Positions 8,151 through 18,200 of a DNA stretch of 47,718 nt are shown here, piece by piece. Both the position numbers and the translations under genes were made by a program. The notes under the pieces are model-generated. The model was not told the origin of the DNA and made no database searches. It saw only the letters and a program-made list of their open reading frames with translations. Source of the stretch: Dysgonamonadaceae bacterium (GTDB lineage Bacteria; Bacteroidota; Bacteroidia; Bacteroidales; Azobacteroidaceae); assembly GCA_031284225.1 (NCBI GenBank), contig JAITAH010000251.1, positions 1 through 47,718 of the forward strand. Reading direction: 5' to 3'. Numbering within the stretch: the first letter of the stretch is position 1; every line of letters starts with the position of its first letter.

Positions 8151-10928
8151 TTATTTTTCTTTAACGAATGCTTTAACTGTTTCTATCGAACCATCGGTAT
8201 AGGTGATTTTTTTGATCACAAAACCGGTGGCGTCTTTTGTTACTTGCATACCCGTCAGGTTATAATATTGGGTAGCTTGAACGATTTTTGCTGTCCCTAC
8301 GGTAGCAATACCTACGCTTATGTCTTCGGTAAATTCTAATTCGCCTGTTTCGGGACGCCAAACGCAGGCGGTTTGTTCGGTAATACTCTTGCCGTTTATC
8401 AATATTTGATCGAATCCTTGGTCAGTTGCCGCCTGCATCCCATTGGGCGCATTAATCAAAATGATTTTATCGCCGGTCGTCGCTTTGAGTACGGTTATAT
8501 CCAAAGTACATTCTTCATTCACAACAAAATCACCGGCAATATTGACAACATCATAAGCGTCTGCGGTATGAGAATCGGCCACAGTCAATTTAAGAGTTGC
8601 TTTGTAAAGGTCGAGATTGGCCGACAAATTGATACCGCCTTCCAAAATACCGCCTTCTTGCAGATACATATATTGAAGATCTGAAATTCCTGTATTTTTA
8701 AATGTTCCGTTTACGTAGGCCTCTTTAATGCCGAAAGATCCGCTGACGTCCAGCGTTGCTCCATTTTCGATAGTAACGGTATCGATAGCGGCAATCAAGG
8801 AACCGCCGATAGCTAATGTTCCTTCTCTGACTACGATATTTCCGCTGTGTTCGGGGCTGTTTCCGGAAAGCGTCCATTTACCCGTTCCGATTTTGTAAAG
8901 GAATGTGCGGCTGGTAGATGTGCGACTGGTAACTATAGCCGTGTCGTTTTTTATGAAACTGCGTATGGTACCTGCAAATTCGGCGTCTGTATTTAATCCG
9001 CCAAACATATAGGTCGATTTACGTCCATCGATGAAACCTCCTTCTATAACAGAAGCGGCTGTTCCGTTCAGTGCGCCGATCCGCAAAGTATCTGTTCCTT
9101 GCGCGTTTTCATTATAATAACGCACTAAGCGGATGTTGTCTCCCAGGTTTACTTTTGCTTTTTCCAAGAATGTATTGTTTACGCCAAATCCGGCAATCGA
9201 AGCATCTTCTATGCCATTGATTGCGTTCACCTCTGTATTTTCCGGTACGGAACCTGTCCATTCCGTCGCCCAATCAGCCGATTTTAATCTTCCTGCTACG
9301 CTCAAAGTAATATTGACTTTGGAAACGTTGGTAATGGCCGGAGAGGAGAACGCTTCCGAAAGAACGTTGAAATTGAGTTCTCCGCCGGCTCCTTCGATAG
9401 GCGTTGATAAATTGGCGTCGATCAGGAAAGAAACGTTGTCGGCTGCCGTGTATTTGGATGCGGTTGCCGCATTTTTTATATGCACGGATCCTGTTTGAAG
9501 TTGAGCTTCCAAGTTACTGCCGATCCCTAAGATAACTGTTCCGGCGTTTCCCGGATTGAGGATAAGATTTCCGGTTCCCGTTAGGTTTCCATCGCCGGTA
9601 AGAGCATATCCGTCGGTCGATACGGTAACGTTTCCGCTTCCCAGAAGGATGGTTTGCGGAACGTTAATTTCTTTAGATTCGATGCTTTCATTAGAGAAAG
9701 CTACGCTGTTGCCGTTTTGATAACTGACGTTGGATCCGCCGTCGATGCTGAAATTATTGTCCAGTTCGTCCCAATAGACGCTGGTTGTTCCCGTCCAGGT
9801 GTATGTCCCGGTGGCGGCCGGCGATTTTTTGAATACCAAATTAATAGCATTGACTCCATCCAGTTCGACGACCACGCTTTCGGAAGTTGTTTCGGCAGCA
9901 TTATAAGCATAATAGTTATCTCCTTCGACAAATGAGTTTTTATCGGTTTCTAAGGCATAATACGCTAAAGATACTTCTTGTTGGGGGATTACTCTCGGCG
10001 CTTTTGCCTGTTGTCCGTCCTGGTCGAGATAATTAACGGTTACGTCTCTCCGTCCTAACGATATTTCGTTGACATAAATATCAAAATTATCAAAATAGGC
10101 GGCAAAGGTAACGTTGTCTCCATTTCCTATATTACCTCCTCGTGTGTTTATAATCGACAAAACGCCTATATTTGTAGCGTCGGAGTCGATAAATGGTTGA
10201 TTGGTAATTGTTCCCGTATTTTCAGGATTATCCGCATCGGTAATTGTTAAACTAACTACCTCTTTAGTTGTAAAATTCAAACTAACCCTTATGTGATAGG
10301 TGCTTCCTACGGTATAAGCGATAGATGTACGGGTAGATTCGTTGATAGTATTGGTTTCGTCAGCGTTGTTTCCCTGTCGGCGGAAACCGCCGCCGCCATT
10401 TCCTGTCGTATAAACGGCGCCATAGTCGCCGCATACCAAATCCATATTCCAATAATGGAAAAATCCGTCGGTACCAGCCAGATAAAGCCCGAAAATCGGG
10501 AGGGGCTTATCTTTCGTTCGCGCGGCGTCCATAAATATTAACCCCAGCGAATTTTTTGCGGCTACCGTTGCCGCATTAATGGTCCAGTCAAATTCCATAT
10601 TAAATACTTCATATCCGGCCATAGTTTCGTTCGATTGAGGGGTTGGGAAGAAAATTTCCGCTCCCCGGGTACCGCTGCCATTGCTGGCGCTGATAGTAAG
10701 CATTTCACTCGTCCAGGCAACAGTTCCTGCTCCTCCGTAAACATTCGTTGTTTGACTACTCGAATTAGTCGTGTTAATCGACCAGGCCGAGGGTTTATTC
10801 GGCAGTGCATTACTGCTGAAATCTTCATGGATGTGATACTTTTTATAAGTATCCTGAGCCTGTAAGACTCCTTGATTTCCCATCGCCATTAAAGCGATTA
10901 CGAACAGATAAGTAAATTGTTTTCTCAT
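8151..10928 (-). CDS. Large secreted protein with beta-strand (autotransporter-associated-like) repeats
   Basis: A 925-residue exported protein with a signal peptide at residues 1-25 (ending LQA before QDTYK). Residues about 30-265 look like a concanavalin-type sandwich (FSSNALP start, YFDNFDIYVNEI end). About 270-350 resembles an extracellular MucBP-like strand region (VTVNYLDQDGQ). About 355-800 consists of repeating beta strands, including GTGKWTLSGNSPEHSG then VREGTLAIGG, the pattern of autotransporter-associated beta-strand (right-handed helix) repeats. The final 40 residues (YYNLTGMQV, then GFVIKK and VKAFVKEK) look like a short C-terminal sorting domain. It is probably a surface or released adhesin or glycan-binding protein. 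No catalytic motif was recognised. It has its own promoter and follows the lyase operon on the same strand; a functional link to that operon is possible but unproven. Confidence 0.75.
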   Translation of the reverse strand: MRKQFTYLFVIALMAMGNQGVLQAQDTYKKYHIHEDFSSNALPNKPSAWSINTTNSSSQTTNVYGGAGTVAWTSEMLTISASNGSGTRGAEIFFPTPQSNETMAGYEVFNMEFDWTINAATVAAKNSLGLIFMDAARTKDKPLPIFGLYLAGTDGFFHYWNMDLVCGDYGAVYTTGNGGGGFRRQGNNADETNTINESTRTSIAYTVGSTYHIRVSLNFTTKEVVSLTITDADNPENTGTITNQPFIDSDATNIGVLSIINTRGGNIGNGDNVTFAAYFDNFDIYVNEISLGRRDVTVNYLDQDGQQAKAPRVIPQQEVSLAYYALETDKNSFVEGDNYYAYNAAETTSESVVVELDGVNAINLVFKKSPAATGTYTWTGTTSVYWDELDNNFSIDGGSNVSYQNGNSVAFSNESIESKEINVPQTILLGSGNVTVSTDGYALTGDGNLTGTGNLILNPGNAGTVILGIGSNLEAQLQTGSVHIKNAATASKYTAADNVSFLIDANLSTPIEGAGGELNFNVLSEAFSSPAITNVSKVNITLSVAGRLKSADWATEWTGSVPENTEVNAINGIEDASIAGFGVNNTFLEKAKVNLGDNIRLVRYYNENAQGTDTLRIGALNGTAASVIEGGFIDGRKSTYMFGGLNTDAEFAGTIRSFIKNDTAIVTSRTSTSRTFLYKIGTGKWTLSGNSPEHSGNIVVREGTLAIGGSLIAAIDTVTIENGATLDVSGSFGIKEAYVNGTFKNTGISDLQYMYLQEGGILEGGINLSANLDLYKATLKLTVADSHTADAYDVVNIAGDFVVNEECTLDITVLKATTGDKIILINAPNGMQAATDQGFDQILINGKSITEQTACVWRPETGELEFTEDISVGIATVGTAKIVQATQYYNLTGMQVTKDATGFVIKKITYTDGSIETVKAFVKEK

Positions 10929-10982
10929 GATTAAAAAATTTAATTGTAATTAATTTAATTGTTTTTCTAAATTTTGTAATGC

Positions 10983-11012
10983 CAAAGGTAAGGCAAGCGC
11001 TATCGATTCAAA
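10983..11012 (-). promoter_or_regulatory. Promoter of the beta-repeat protein gene
   Basis: On the minus strand TTTG (11012-11009) is followed after 18 bp by TACCTTTG (10990-10983), an exact -7 box. The start codon is at 10928, so the leader is about 48 nt and AT-rich. This separates the gene from the preceding lyase operon. Confidence 0.65.
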
Positions 11013-11051
11013 ATATATTATTATTCAAATGAATGGAATTTTGTTCAATTC

Positions 11052-13484
11052 TTATAATTTCAAGAATTTTTGCCGGTACGAAATCGTTCCATTCTCAATC
11101 CTCATAGCGTATTGCCCTGCCGCCAAGTATCCTACGCTAAATGTTTGCGTAGATTTTCCGCCAATTTTCAATACTGTTTTCGCCGCCAAACGTCCGTTCA
11201 AATCATAGACGAAGCAATCGTAAATTCCTTTGTTTTCAAATTGGACGGACAGTTCATTGTTTTTAACTAATGTGGTCAGCAAATTTATCGGTTCCTTTTT
11301 TTCCATCGAATAAATCCGATTAGAACGGATGAATTGAATGACAATCGTGTCGGAAAAAACGTGTCCGTGGTAATTCATGTCCAGCCAGATTTTATGTTCT
11401 TTGCCATCGGCATAATCGGCCTGTTTCAGAAGCAGTTTTTTCGCGGTTGTGTTGTTCGACCATTGATAAGCCGTAGCATTGAACGCGGGGTCGAGTTCGT
11501 ATTCCGTATCGTGTATTTCGATTTTTGTGGGAACAAAGATGTTTTCCAAATCCGAGCCGAGATAGAAACCGGTATGAGTCGGTTGATTGTATGCAACATT
11601 TTGATACACAATGCTCATTCGGTAAACGGGGTCTTGCAAAAACGTATGGAAACGGTAGTTGGTAGCCTCGGTAGTCATATAAATTCGGATGAATCGGTTG
11701 GTGGTTGCCCGCAAAATCACTTCTTCGCGCCAGTCGCCTACGATATCGCCTACGATACAAGGGTTCGCTTTTGTGCCGTTGTTGGAAGACATGGATAATG
11801 GCGTCAATAAAGTAGTTGACGTACCGTTATTGTATTTGGTAACGTTGGTTCCATCCTGTAATTCACGTAACAAATCGCCATCCCACCAAGCGGCCATATT
11901 CATGGATACGCTACCGGTAGAAGTACTGATTGTTTGCAGATTACTTGCATTGATTATACCGCCTGAACGGGATGACCAAAATTCCATTCCCCGTAAATTG
12001 GGGTTTATGTCTGTGCCCATGCAGCGGCCTACGTCATCGCCGGATTTTATTTGATGGAGTATTTCGCCGGTGGCGGCGTCGCGCAACGTAGTGCCATCGA
12101 CTTTATTTTCGTGACAAGCAACGACTTCCAATCCCGGACGTTCAGGGATAAAATCGGTCAGGTGTATGGCATCTCCATGACCTAATCGAGTGTTGTATAA
12201 TCCCTTGCCGTCATGGTCAATGGCCATGGAACCGTAGATGATTTCGTCAAATCCATCGCCGTCCACATCCGCGACCCGCAAATTGTGATTGCCTTGACCG
12301 GCATAAGCCGCATTGGCGGTGGTGGTGTTGTAAGTGTCGAATTTCCAGCGTTTGGTAAGTTCGCCATTGACAAAATCGTAGGCGACTAAAACGGTGCGGG
12401 TGTAGTAGCCTCTGCACATTACGATGCTGGGATGGATACCGTCTAAAAAGGCTACGCAAGCTAAAAAGCGGTCGCAACGATTGCCGTAATTATCGCCCCA
12501 TCGGGAATTGATTTCCGATGAAGTCGGTTCCAGTTTGGGGATTTCATTCCCGCTGTTATACGAACTGCTGTAGCGAGGCGGGTCGTATTCGGTAGTTACA
12601 ATTTCCACACCGGTTTCCCCATTGAACACTGTTAGGAATTCGGGGCCTTTCAAAATATAACCGGTTCCGTTCCGGTAGTCGGCATTGGGATTATAATTAG
12701 TCGTTAGTTTATATTTACTTTTGTAGGAAGGAAAGTAGGTTTCTCCGATATTGTTTCCGGCAGCATCTTTTCCGCCTTCGGCTGTTTTGCAAACAAATTC
12801 GGCTTTGCCGTCGCCATCCAAATCGTACAACAGAAACTGCGTATAATGGGCGCCCTCGCGAATATTGACGCCCAAATTAATTTCCCACATAAACGTTCCG
12901 TCTAATTTATAGGCTTGAAAAACAGGCGGTTCGGTTACGCCCGATTGCGAATTGTCTTTGGCGTTGGGGCCTACGCGATGAATAACGATTTCCATTTCCC
13001 CGTCGCCGTCCAAATCGGCAAAACTTGCGTCGTTAGGCGAATAGGTATAGCCGGCGTCGCCTTCAATCTGTTTCATCGGAATTTGTATATAGGGATTTCC
13101 TCCTCCGTTATCCGTACTTTGCAAAGTGTAGGATGCAAGGTTTTCGGGATTTTCAACGCCGTCTGTAACCGATTTCAGGGAATATTTTAGTTCGCCTCTG
13201 TCTGTTTCTGCGTATGTATAAAAAGTGGAAACGGCGAGCGGCGTAGCATTGAGTTTCGTATTTCCTTTATAGATGTTGAAAGCCAAGTCGAGGGCGTCTG
13301 TTTCCAAATATCGCCATGTAACACATACGTTTCCGGAGCTTGTTCGATAAGCGACCAAAGCTCTTCCCAAATTTTCTTTTTGAATATTTGAAGAATAATT
13401 GGGGCCTTGAGCAATTATCAACTGATTTATAGCGAACAAGGCGATGAGAACGGCAATTAGTTTATTTTTCATTCGATTATTCAT
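11052..13484 (-). CDS. Rhamnogalacturonan lyase, polysaccharide lyase family 11
   Basis: An 810-residue secreted enzyme. A signal peptide precedes GPNYSS. An N-terminal beta domain (GRALVAYRTSSGNVCVTW, then FNIYKG) is followed by a calcium-studded beta-propeller with DLDGDGEMEIV (about residue 156), DLDGDGKAEFV (about 221) and DVDGDGFDEII (about 405), all diagnostic of PL11 enzymes of the YesW/YesX type. These cut the rhamnose-galacturonate backbone of rhamnogalacturonan-I by beta-elimination. Residues about 735-810 form a type IX secretion sorting domain (VYDLNGRLAAK, LAAGQYAMRIENG, ending FLKL), so the enzyme should be outside the cell or on its surface. It is the last gene of the operon and its start overlaps the susD stop by 8 bp; an ATG at 13472 is an alternative. 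It is the only glycan-degrading enzyme in the locus and the best clue to its substrate. Confidence 0.92.
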   Translation of the reverse strand: MNNRMKNKLIAVLIALFAINQLIIAQGPNYSSNIQKENLGRALVAYRTSSGNVCVTWRYLETDALDLAFNIYKGNTKLNATPLAVSTFYTYAETDRGELKYSLKSVTDGVENPENLASYTLQSTDNGGGNPYIQIPMKQIEGDAGYTYSPNDASFADLDGDGEMEIVIHRVGPNAKDNSQSGVTEPPVFQAYKLDGTFMWEINLGVNIREGAHYTQFLLYDLDGDGKAEFVCKTAEGGKDAAGNNIGETYFPSYKSKYKLTTNYNPNADYRNGTGYILKGPEFLTVFNGETGVEIVTTEYDPPRYSSSYNSGNEIPKLEPTSSEINSRWGDNYGNRCDRFLACVAFLDGIHPSIVMCRGYYTRTVLVAYDFVNGELTKRWKFDTYNTTTANAAYAGQGNHNLRVADVDGDGFDEIIYGSMAIDHDGKGLYNTRLGHGDAIHLTDFIPERPGLEVVACHENKVDGTTLRDAATGEILHQIKSGDDVGRCMGTDINPNLRGMEFWSSRSGGIINASNLQTISTSTGSVSMNMAAWWDGDLLRELQDGTNVTKYNNGTSTTLLTPLSMSSNNGTKANPCIVGDIVGDWREEVILRATTNRFIRIYMTTEATNYRFHTFLQDPVYRMSIVYQNVAYNQPTHTGFYLGSDLENIFVPTKIEIHDTEYELDPAFNATAYQWSNNTTAKKLLLKQADYADGKEHKIWLDMNYHGHVFSDTIVIQFIRSNRIYSMEKKEPINLLTTLVKNNELSVQFENKGIYDCFVYDLNGRLAAKTVLKIGGKSTQTFSVGYLAAGQYAMRIENGTISYRQKFLKL

Positions 13485-15264
13485 ATAGAGGTAAATACCA
13501 TTTATCTTCCGAACTCATATCCGGTGCGGTAATACCGGAACGAGCGAATTTTTCAGCAATATTTTCATCCCAAATAAACCGGTTACCGGCTCCGGGCGTT
13601 TCATGGTTTAATCGTCGTGCCACGCGAACCAAGTCTCCCCAGCGGTTTCCCTCGAATCCTAATTCCAAAGCAGCTTCGCGGATAATCAGTTTTTCGACAA
13701 AAAGAACGGAATCTTTGGTTGTCGTCAAGTCGTCGGGGAAAGGAATATTCGGCAGATTGGCGCGGCCTCGCACACCGCCATTGTATCTCCAAGGGCCGCG
13801 AATATACGGTTGATCGACAAGACGTCCGTCGAAATAGTAGGGTTCGGGATAGGGCAGTCCGGGTCCGTAGCTACTGTATTGAATGGAATCTCCGGGGTAA
13901 GTCGAACCGTCTTCTTTTTTCCAGTTAAAGGCGGCCCCGTGTATTCCGTCATTGACCAATGCCCATGCTAACTTGGGATAACCGGCTCGGTTAACGGCTT
14001 CGGCATAACGCAGGTGCAGCAGGGCGGCACGATATAAAAACCAATTGCCACACGCAGTTGAAGTCGAATTGTCTTTCATGTAAGAATATTTCCGAATATA
14101 ATACTTTCCGTCGGCGTACAGGTCATAAGCGCCTCCATATCCGCGTGCATCAAAAGGATAACCGTTTTTCTGCGTTTCGTTTCCCCAAATTTCTTCCACG
14201 GCATAATCCGAAGGTTTCAGATAGGCTTTGCCTTTATTGTAATTGACGGGATTAAAGAGTTGTGAGAGCGTATAATCGGGAGCAAACTTCGTATCGTAGG
14301 AAAGAAACCAAATCATTTCTTCCAAATCATACGAGCTTGTGGTAGAGGTCATAAACATTCTTCGCCAAGCGTTATAAAAAGCGTCGGCATCATCATTCTT
14401 ATCTAATGCATAGAGAATTTGGAACCAACTGGGCGTTCCGTCGCTTACTCTCCAAACATCGCAATAGAGCCTGTACTTACGAAAATTGTTCCGGTTTGAG
14501 GCCGCTTCGGTTTCTCCAACCGCCATTATTTCACGATAAATGCGGGCGGCTTTTTCGTAATCGTTGTTATAGAGATACAAATCGCCCAACAAACATTTTT
14601 TATGGATAAAAAATGGAGTAAGGGAATAACCGTCAATCGTTCCATTGATCAATTTCGATAAGCGGTAGTTTTCTAAAGTCGGTAAAGTTTCCATGCAACG
14701 GATTAATTCCCGAATGAGTTCGTCGGGGTTTAATACGTTTTGTTTATAATTATCCAAATCTTCCAAAGCGATGATGGGTTCGGTTATATAAGGCGTTTTT
14801 CCGAAAAGATTGCTCAATTGCAAATAGACCCAACATCTCAGCGCGGTCACATCGGAATAACGTTCATCGTATTCGGATTGCGTCATTTTATTTTCTTTCA
14901 GCATGAGGTTGTAATTATGCAATATATCGTTGCAAGTTTGTATTACGCCGTAGAATTTCGATACGTTTGCCCACGGATTATTTTTTCCTGGAATATTGCG
15001 GCTGATTTCTTCCAAATCGGTTGTGGCTTGGTCTGTTACATCCATCAAGTCGGCACGCAATTCATTCAGTACGACCACTTGTTCGGCTAATCCCATGAAT
15101 TGACCGTACAAGCCGAGAATGGCGGCGTCGGCGTCGTCCAGACCGGCATAGAAGTTTTCGTAGGCTACTACTTCTTCGGGCGTGGTATCTATGCAGGATT
15201 GGAAGGAGAGCGCAAATATCAGAAAGATATTTAAGATACTTAAATGATTATTATTTTTTGCCAT
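13477..15264 (-). CDS. RagB/SusD family outer-membrane glycan-binding lipoprotein (pair 2)
   Basis: A 595-residue lipoprotein with signal peptide and lipobox ending FQSC (Cys about 23). After the cysteine come TTPEEVVAYENFY and then DADAAILGLYGQFMGLAEQ, the usual SusD start with its tetratricopeptide-like helices. The C-terminal third has the SusD hallmarks LIIREAALELGFEGNRWGDL and a final KWYLPLYE. SusD proteins form the lid of a SusC porin and bind oligosaccharides at the cell surface. The gene sits 12 bp downstream of susC pair 2 and overlaps the PL11 gene, so the three form a unit. By context the ligand may be rhamnogalacturonan fragments; this is inference. Confidence 0.92.
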   Translation of the reverse strand: MAKNNNHLSILNIFLIFALSFQSCIDTTPEEVVAYENFYAGLDDADAAILGLYGQFMGLAEQVVVLNELRADLMDVTDQATTDLEEISRNIPGKNNPWANVSKFYGVIQTCNDILHNYNLMLKENKMTQSEYDERYSDVTALRCWVYLQLSNLFGKTPYITEPIIALEDLDNYKQNVLNPDELIRELIRCMETLPTLENYRLSKLINGTIDGYSLTPFFIHKKCLLGDLYLYNNDYEKAARIYREIMAVGETEAASNRNNFRKYRLYCDVWRVSDGTPSWFQILYALDKNDDADAFYNAWRRMFMTSTTSSYDLEEMIWFLSYDTKFAPDYTLSQLFNPVNYNKGKAYLKPSDYAVEEIWGNETQKNGYPFDARGYGGAYDLYADGKYYIRKYSYMKDNSTSTACGNWFLYRAALLHLRYAEAVNRAGYPKLAWALVNDGIHGAAFNWKKEDGSTYPGDSIQYSSYGPGLPYPEPYYFDGRLVDQPYIRGPWRYNGGVRGRANLPNIPFPDDLTTTKDSVLFVEKLIIREAALELGFEGNRWGDLVRVARRLNHETPGAGNRFIWDENIAEKFARSGITAPDMSSEDKWYLPLYE

Positions 15265-15276
15265 ACTATTTATTTT

Positions 15277-18200
15277 TTACAATGCTAATTTGAATCCGAA
15301 AGAAACCGTTTGGGGTTGCGGTACAAAACAAGCGTCAATTCCGTAATACAGCGGGTTTTGTCCCAAAGCAAATTCAGGGTCTAATCCTTTGTATTTCGTC
15401 AATGTTACCAGATTTTCGCCGGTTACGAACAGTACGCAGTTTTGAATGAGTTTCCATTTCAAGCCCAAGTCGTAAGACAGGGTTATGTTTTTCAGTCGCA
15501 AATATGAACCATCTTCAATCCAGCGGTCGGAGAAGCGGGCGTTGCCCATGGGGTCGTTGTAAACGGCGCGGGGCATATCCGTCCTGTCGCCTTCATATTT
15601 CCAGCGATTGAGCGTCGTTGCCGCCTGATTGTTGAATGTGGACATGTTTTCCAATTGAGAGCGGGTATAATTATAGACGTCGTTGCCTATGGAATAAGTC
15701 GTCAATGCATTCAACGTCCAATGTTTGTACTTGAAAACGTTGGAAATCGAACCGAAGACGTCCGGGTTAGGGTCGCCGATAATCACACGGTCGTTTTCAT
15801 CTATCTGGTTGTCGCCGTTTTGATTAACGAAACGGATATCGCCCGCTTGAAAAGCCGTTGGAACCAATCCCTGCAGCATATACAGTCTGTCCAGATCGGC
15901 TTCTGCCTGCGTAGCATATACGCCGTTTGTTTGATAACCGTAAAATTTACCAATGGCTTGTTTTTCTTTGGTTTGTACGGTAGCTCCTAAAATTTCCGTC
16001 AGGTATTCCTTACCGTTGAGGTCTAATACTTCGTTTTTGTATTTAGAAACCGTCAGACCTAAATCCCATTTGAAAGCGCCGTTCAGGATGCGTGTATTTA
16101 CATTCAAGTCGATACCGGTATTTCGCATCGAACCGGCATTGGTAATGTATTGGTCGAATCCGGTAAAGCGTTCGGGAACCACCAGCAGTATCATGTCTTT
16201 GACGGTATTGGAATAGACTTCCAGGCTGATATTGACGCGCTCGTTTAACACGGAAGCATCTAAGCCGATGTTTAATCGTTCGGTAGTTTCCGGTTTCAGT
16301 TGGGTGTTTACCAAATTTCCACGTATCAACCCGTAAGAACCTAATATGTTTTGAGGTTTGTAATATTGAATACCGTTGTAATTGCCAATATCGTCGTTAC
16401 CCGCTATACCATAGCCCAGTCGTAATTTTAACATGTCGAATAAGGAAAAGTTTTTCATCCATTCTTCGCCGGATAATAACCAGGCCAATGCTGCGGAGGG
16501 ATACGGCAGGAATGTATCGGCGTCTTTACCGTAACGGGATGAAGCGTCTAAGGAGGAAGAAATATTCAGAAAATATTTATTTTTAATTGCGTAATCAACA
16601 TTAGCATAGAAAGATAACCAATTCCATCTACCCAGGCTTCCGCCTATTTGACGCAAGAGCGCAATGCCGTATTGTATGGATTTGAAATCGTCGGAGCTGG
16701 AGTTGTATCCCTGTCCCCAATCGTTTTCCGCCTGGTTGTTTTGATAGCGAGCGCCTGTCCGAACCGACAAGCGTTGGTTATCGCCGAGTTGGGTTTTATA
16801 ATTGGCATACACGTCGCCATAAAGTGAAAACAGGCGATCGACGCGGTGTTGCGATTCGTTGGTAACGGTTGCTATGGACAAATCATCGAATGCCACTCCG
16901 ACGCTCGGATAGAATATTTTTTCCCGTTCTTTGTTGAAATTTAATCCGAATAATCCGCTCAAATTAAAATGATCGTTGATTTTCCATGCCAATTCAAATG
17001 AGCCGAGAAAGCGGTAATTGATATTATCCATAGACAGATTATTCGCCAGTACGAAGGGATTACTGTTTCCGAAAATATCGGACGGCTCTTCGTTGGGCGA
17101 CTGTTTTCCTTCCTCGTTGTAAATGTACGAGGTTGTAAACGGCGCTTTTATCAGCGAAGCCAGAATCGGATTGGTATGCCTATTTGCTCCTTCGGTTGCC
17201 AGTTGTTTGTTTCCATACACGAAACTCATGTTTGCCAACACCTTGATCGTTTGAGATAGTTTTATCTCAGAATTGAAACGGGTGTTAAAACGTTGAAAAT
17301 GCGTATTTTTCAATGTCCCTTCTTGATTGAGATACCCCAACGAAAGCATATAAACCGCTACTTCATCGCCACCCGAAACATTCAGATAATAATCGGAGTT
17401 GTAGCTGCTGTTGTAAATCTCGTTCTGCCAGTTGGTAGTATGATTGTAGCGGTAGTAATCCGTATTTCCTTCGTACCCCCACGGGTTTTGTACCGGAATA
17501 GTATTATCGAAAAACGGTAGCCGGTTAATCTCCGCCGGGTCAACGCCGGGATTTGCTTGCTGGTATAAATCCGATAACAGGTTTTTATGTTCCATGGCAT
17601 TTAAGACCGGAATCTGTATCGGATCGAAATTCAGGCCAAAATGCACACGAGCATTAATTTTTGTTTCTAATTCCTTTGCTTTCAACGTATTGATTAGCAC
17701 TACGCCGTTTGCCCCTTTCACGCCGTAGAGCGAAACGCCATCTTTAAGCAGAGTGATGCTTTCGACGTCTTTAGGGTCGATGGACGCCAATGGATTCGCA
17801 TAATAATTGCCGATGAGCGAAGAGGCGTAAGCCGTATTTTCGTAAGGCATTCCGTCCACAACAAACAAGGGCATGGTACCGGCATTTATCGTATTAAATC
17901 CGTGCAAATACATATTAGAGCCGTTACCGGGCATTCCCGAACGGGTAATTATATTGATTCCGCTCGCATATCCTTGTAACAGAATATCCGGCGTAACTGC
18001 AACGCTCAGGTTGTTGTCTTCTGAAACGGAAGCCCAGGAATAGGAAATGCCGGTAGAAGAAGTTTCTCCCAAAGGGGTATAGACATTTTTTGTCGCTCCT
18101 TTGTATTCGCTTTCGTACAAAACGACGTCGATCTTGTCGCGTCCGCGCACCGGAATTTCCCGTTTGGCGCGACCAAACCCGCTTATTTCCAGGATAACGT

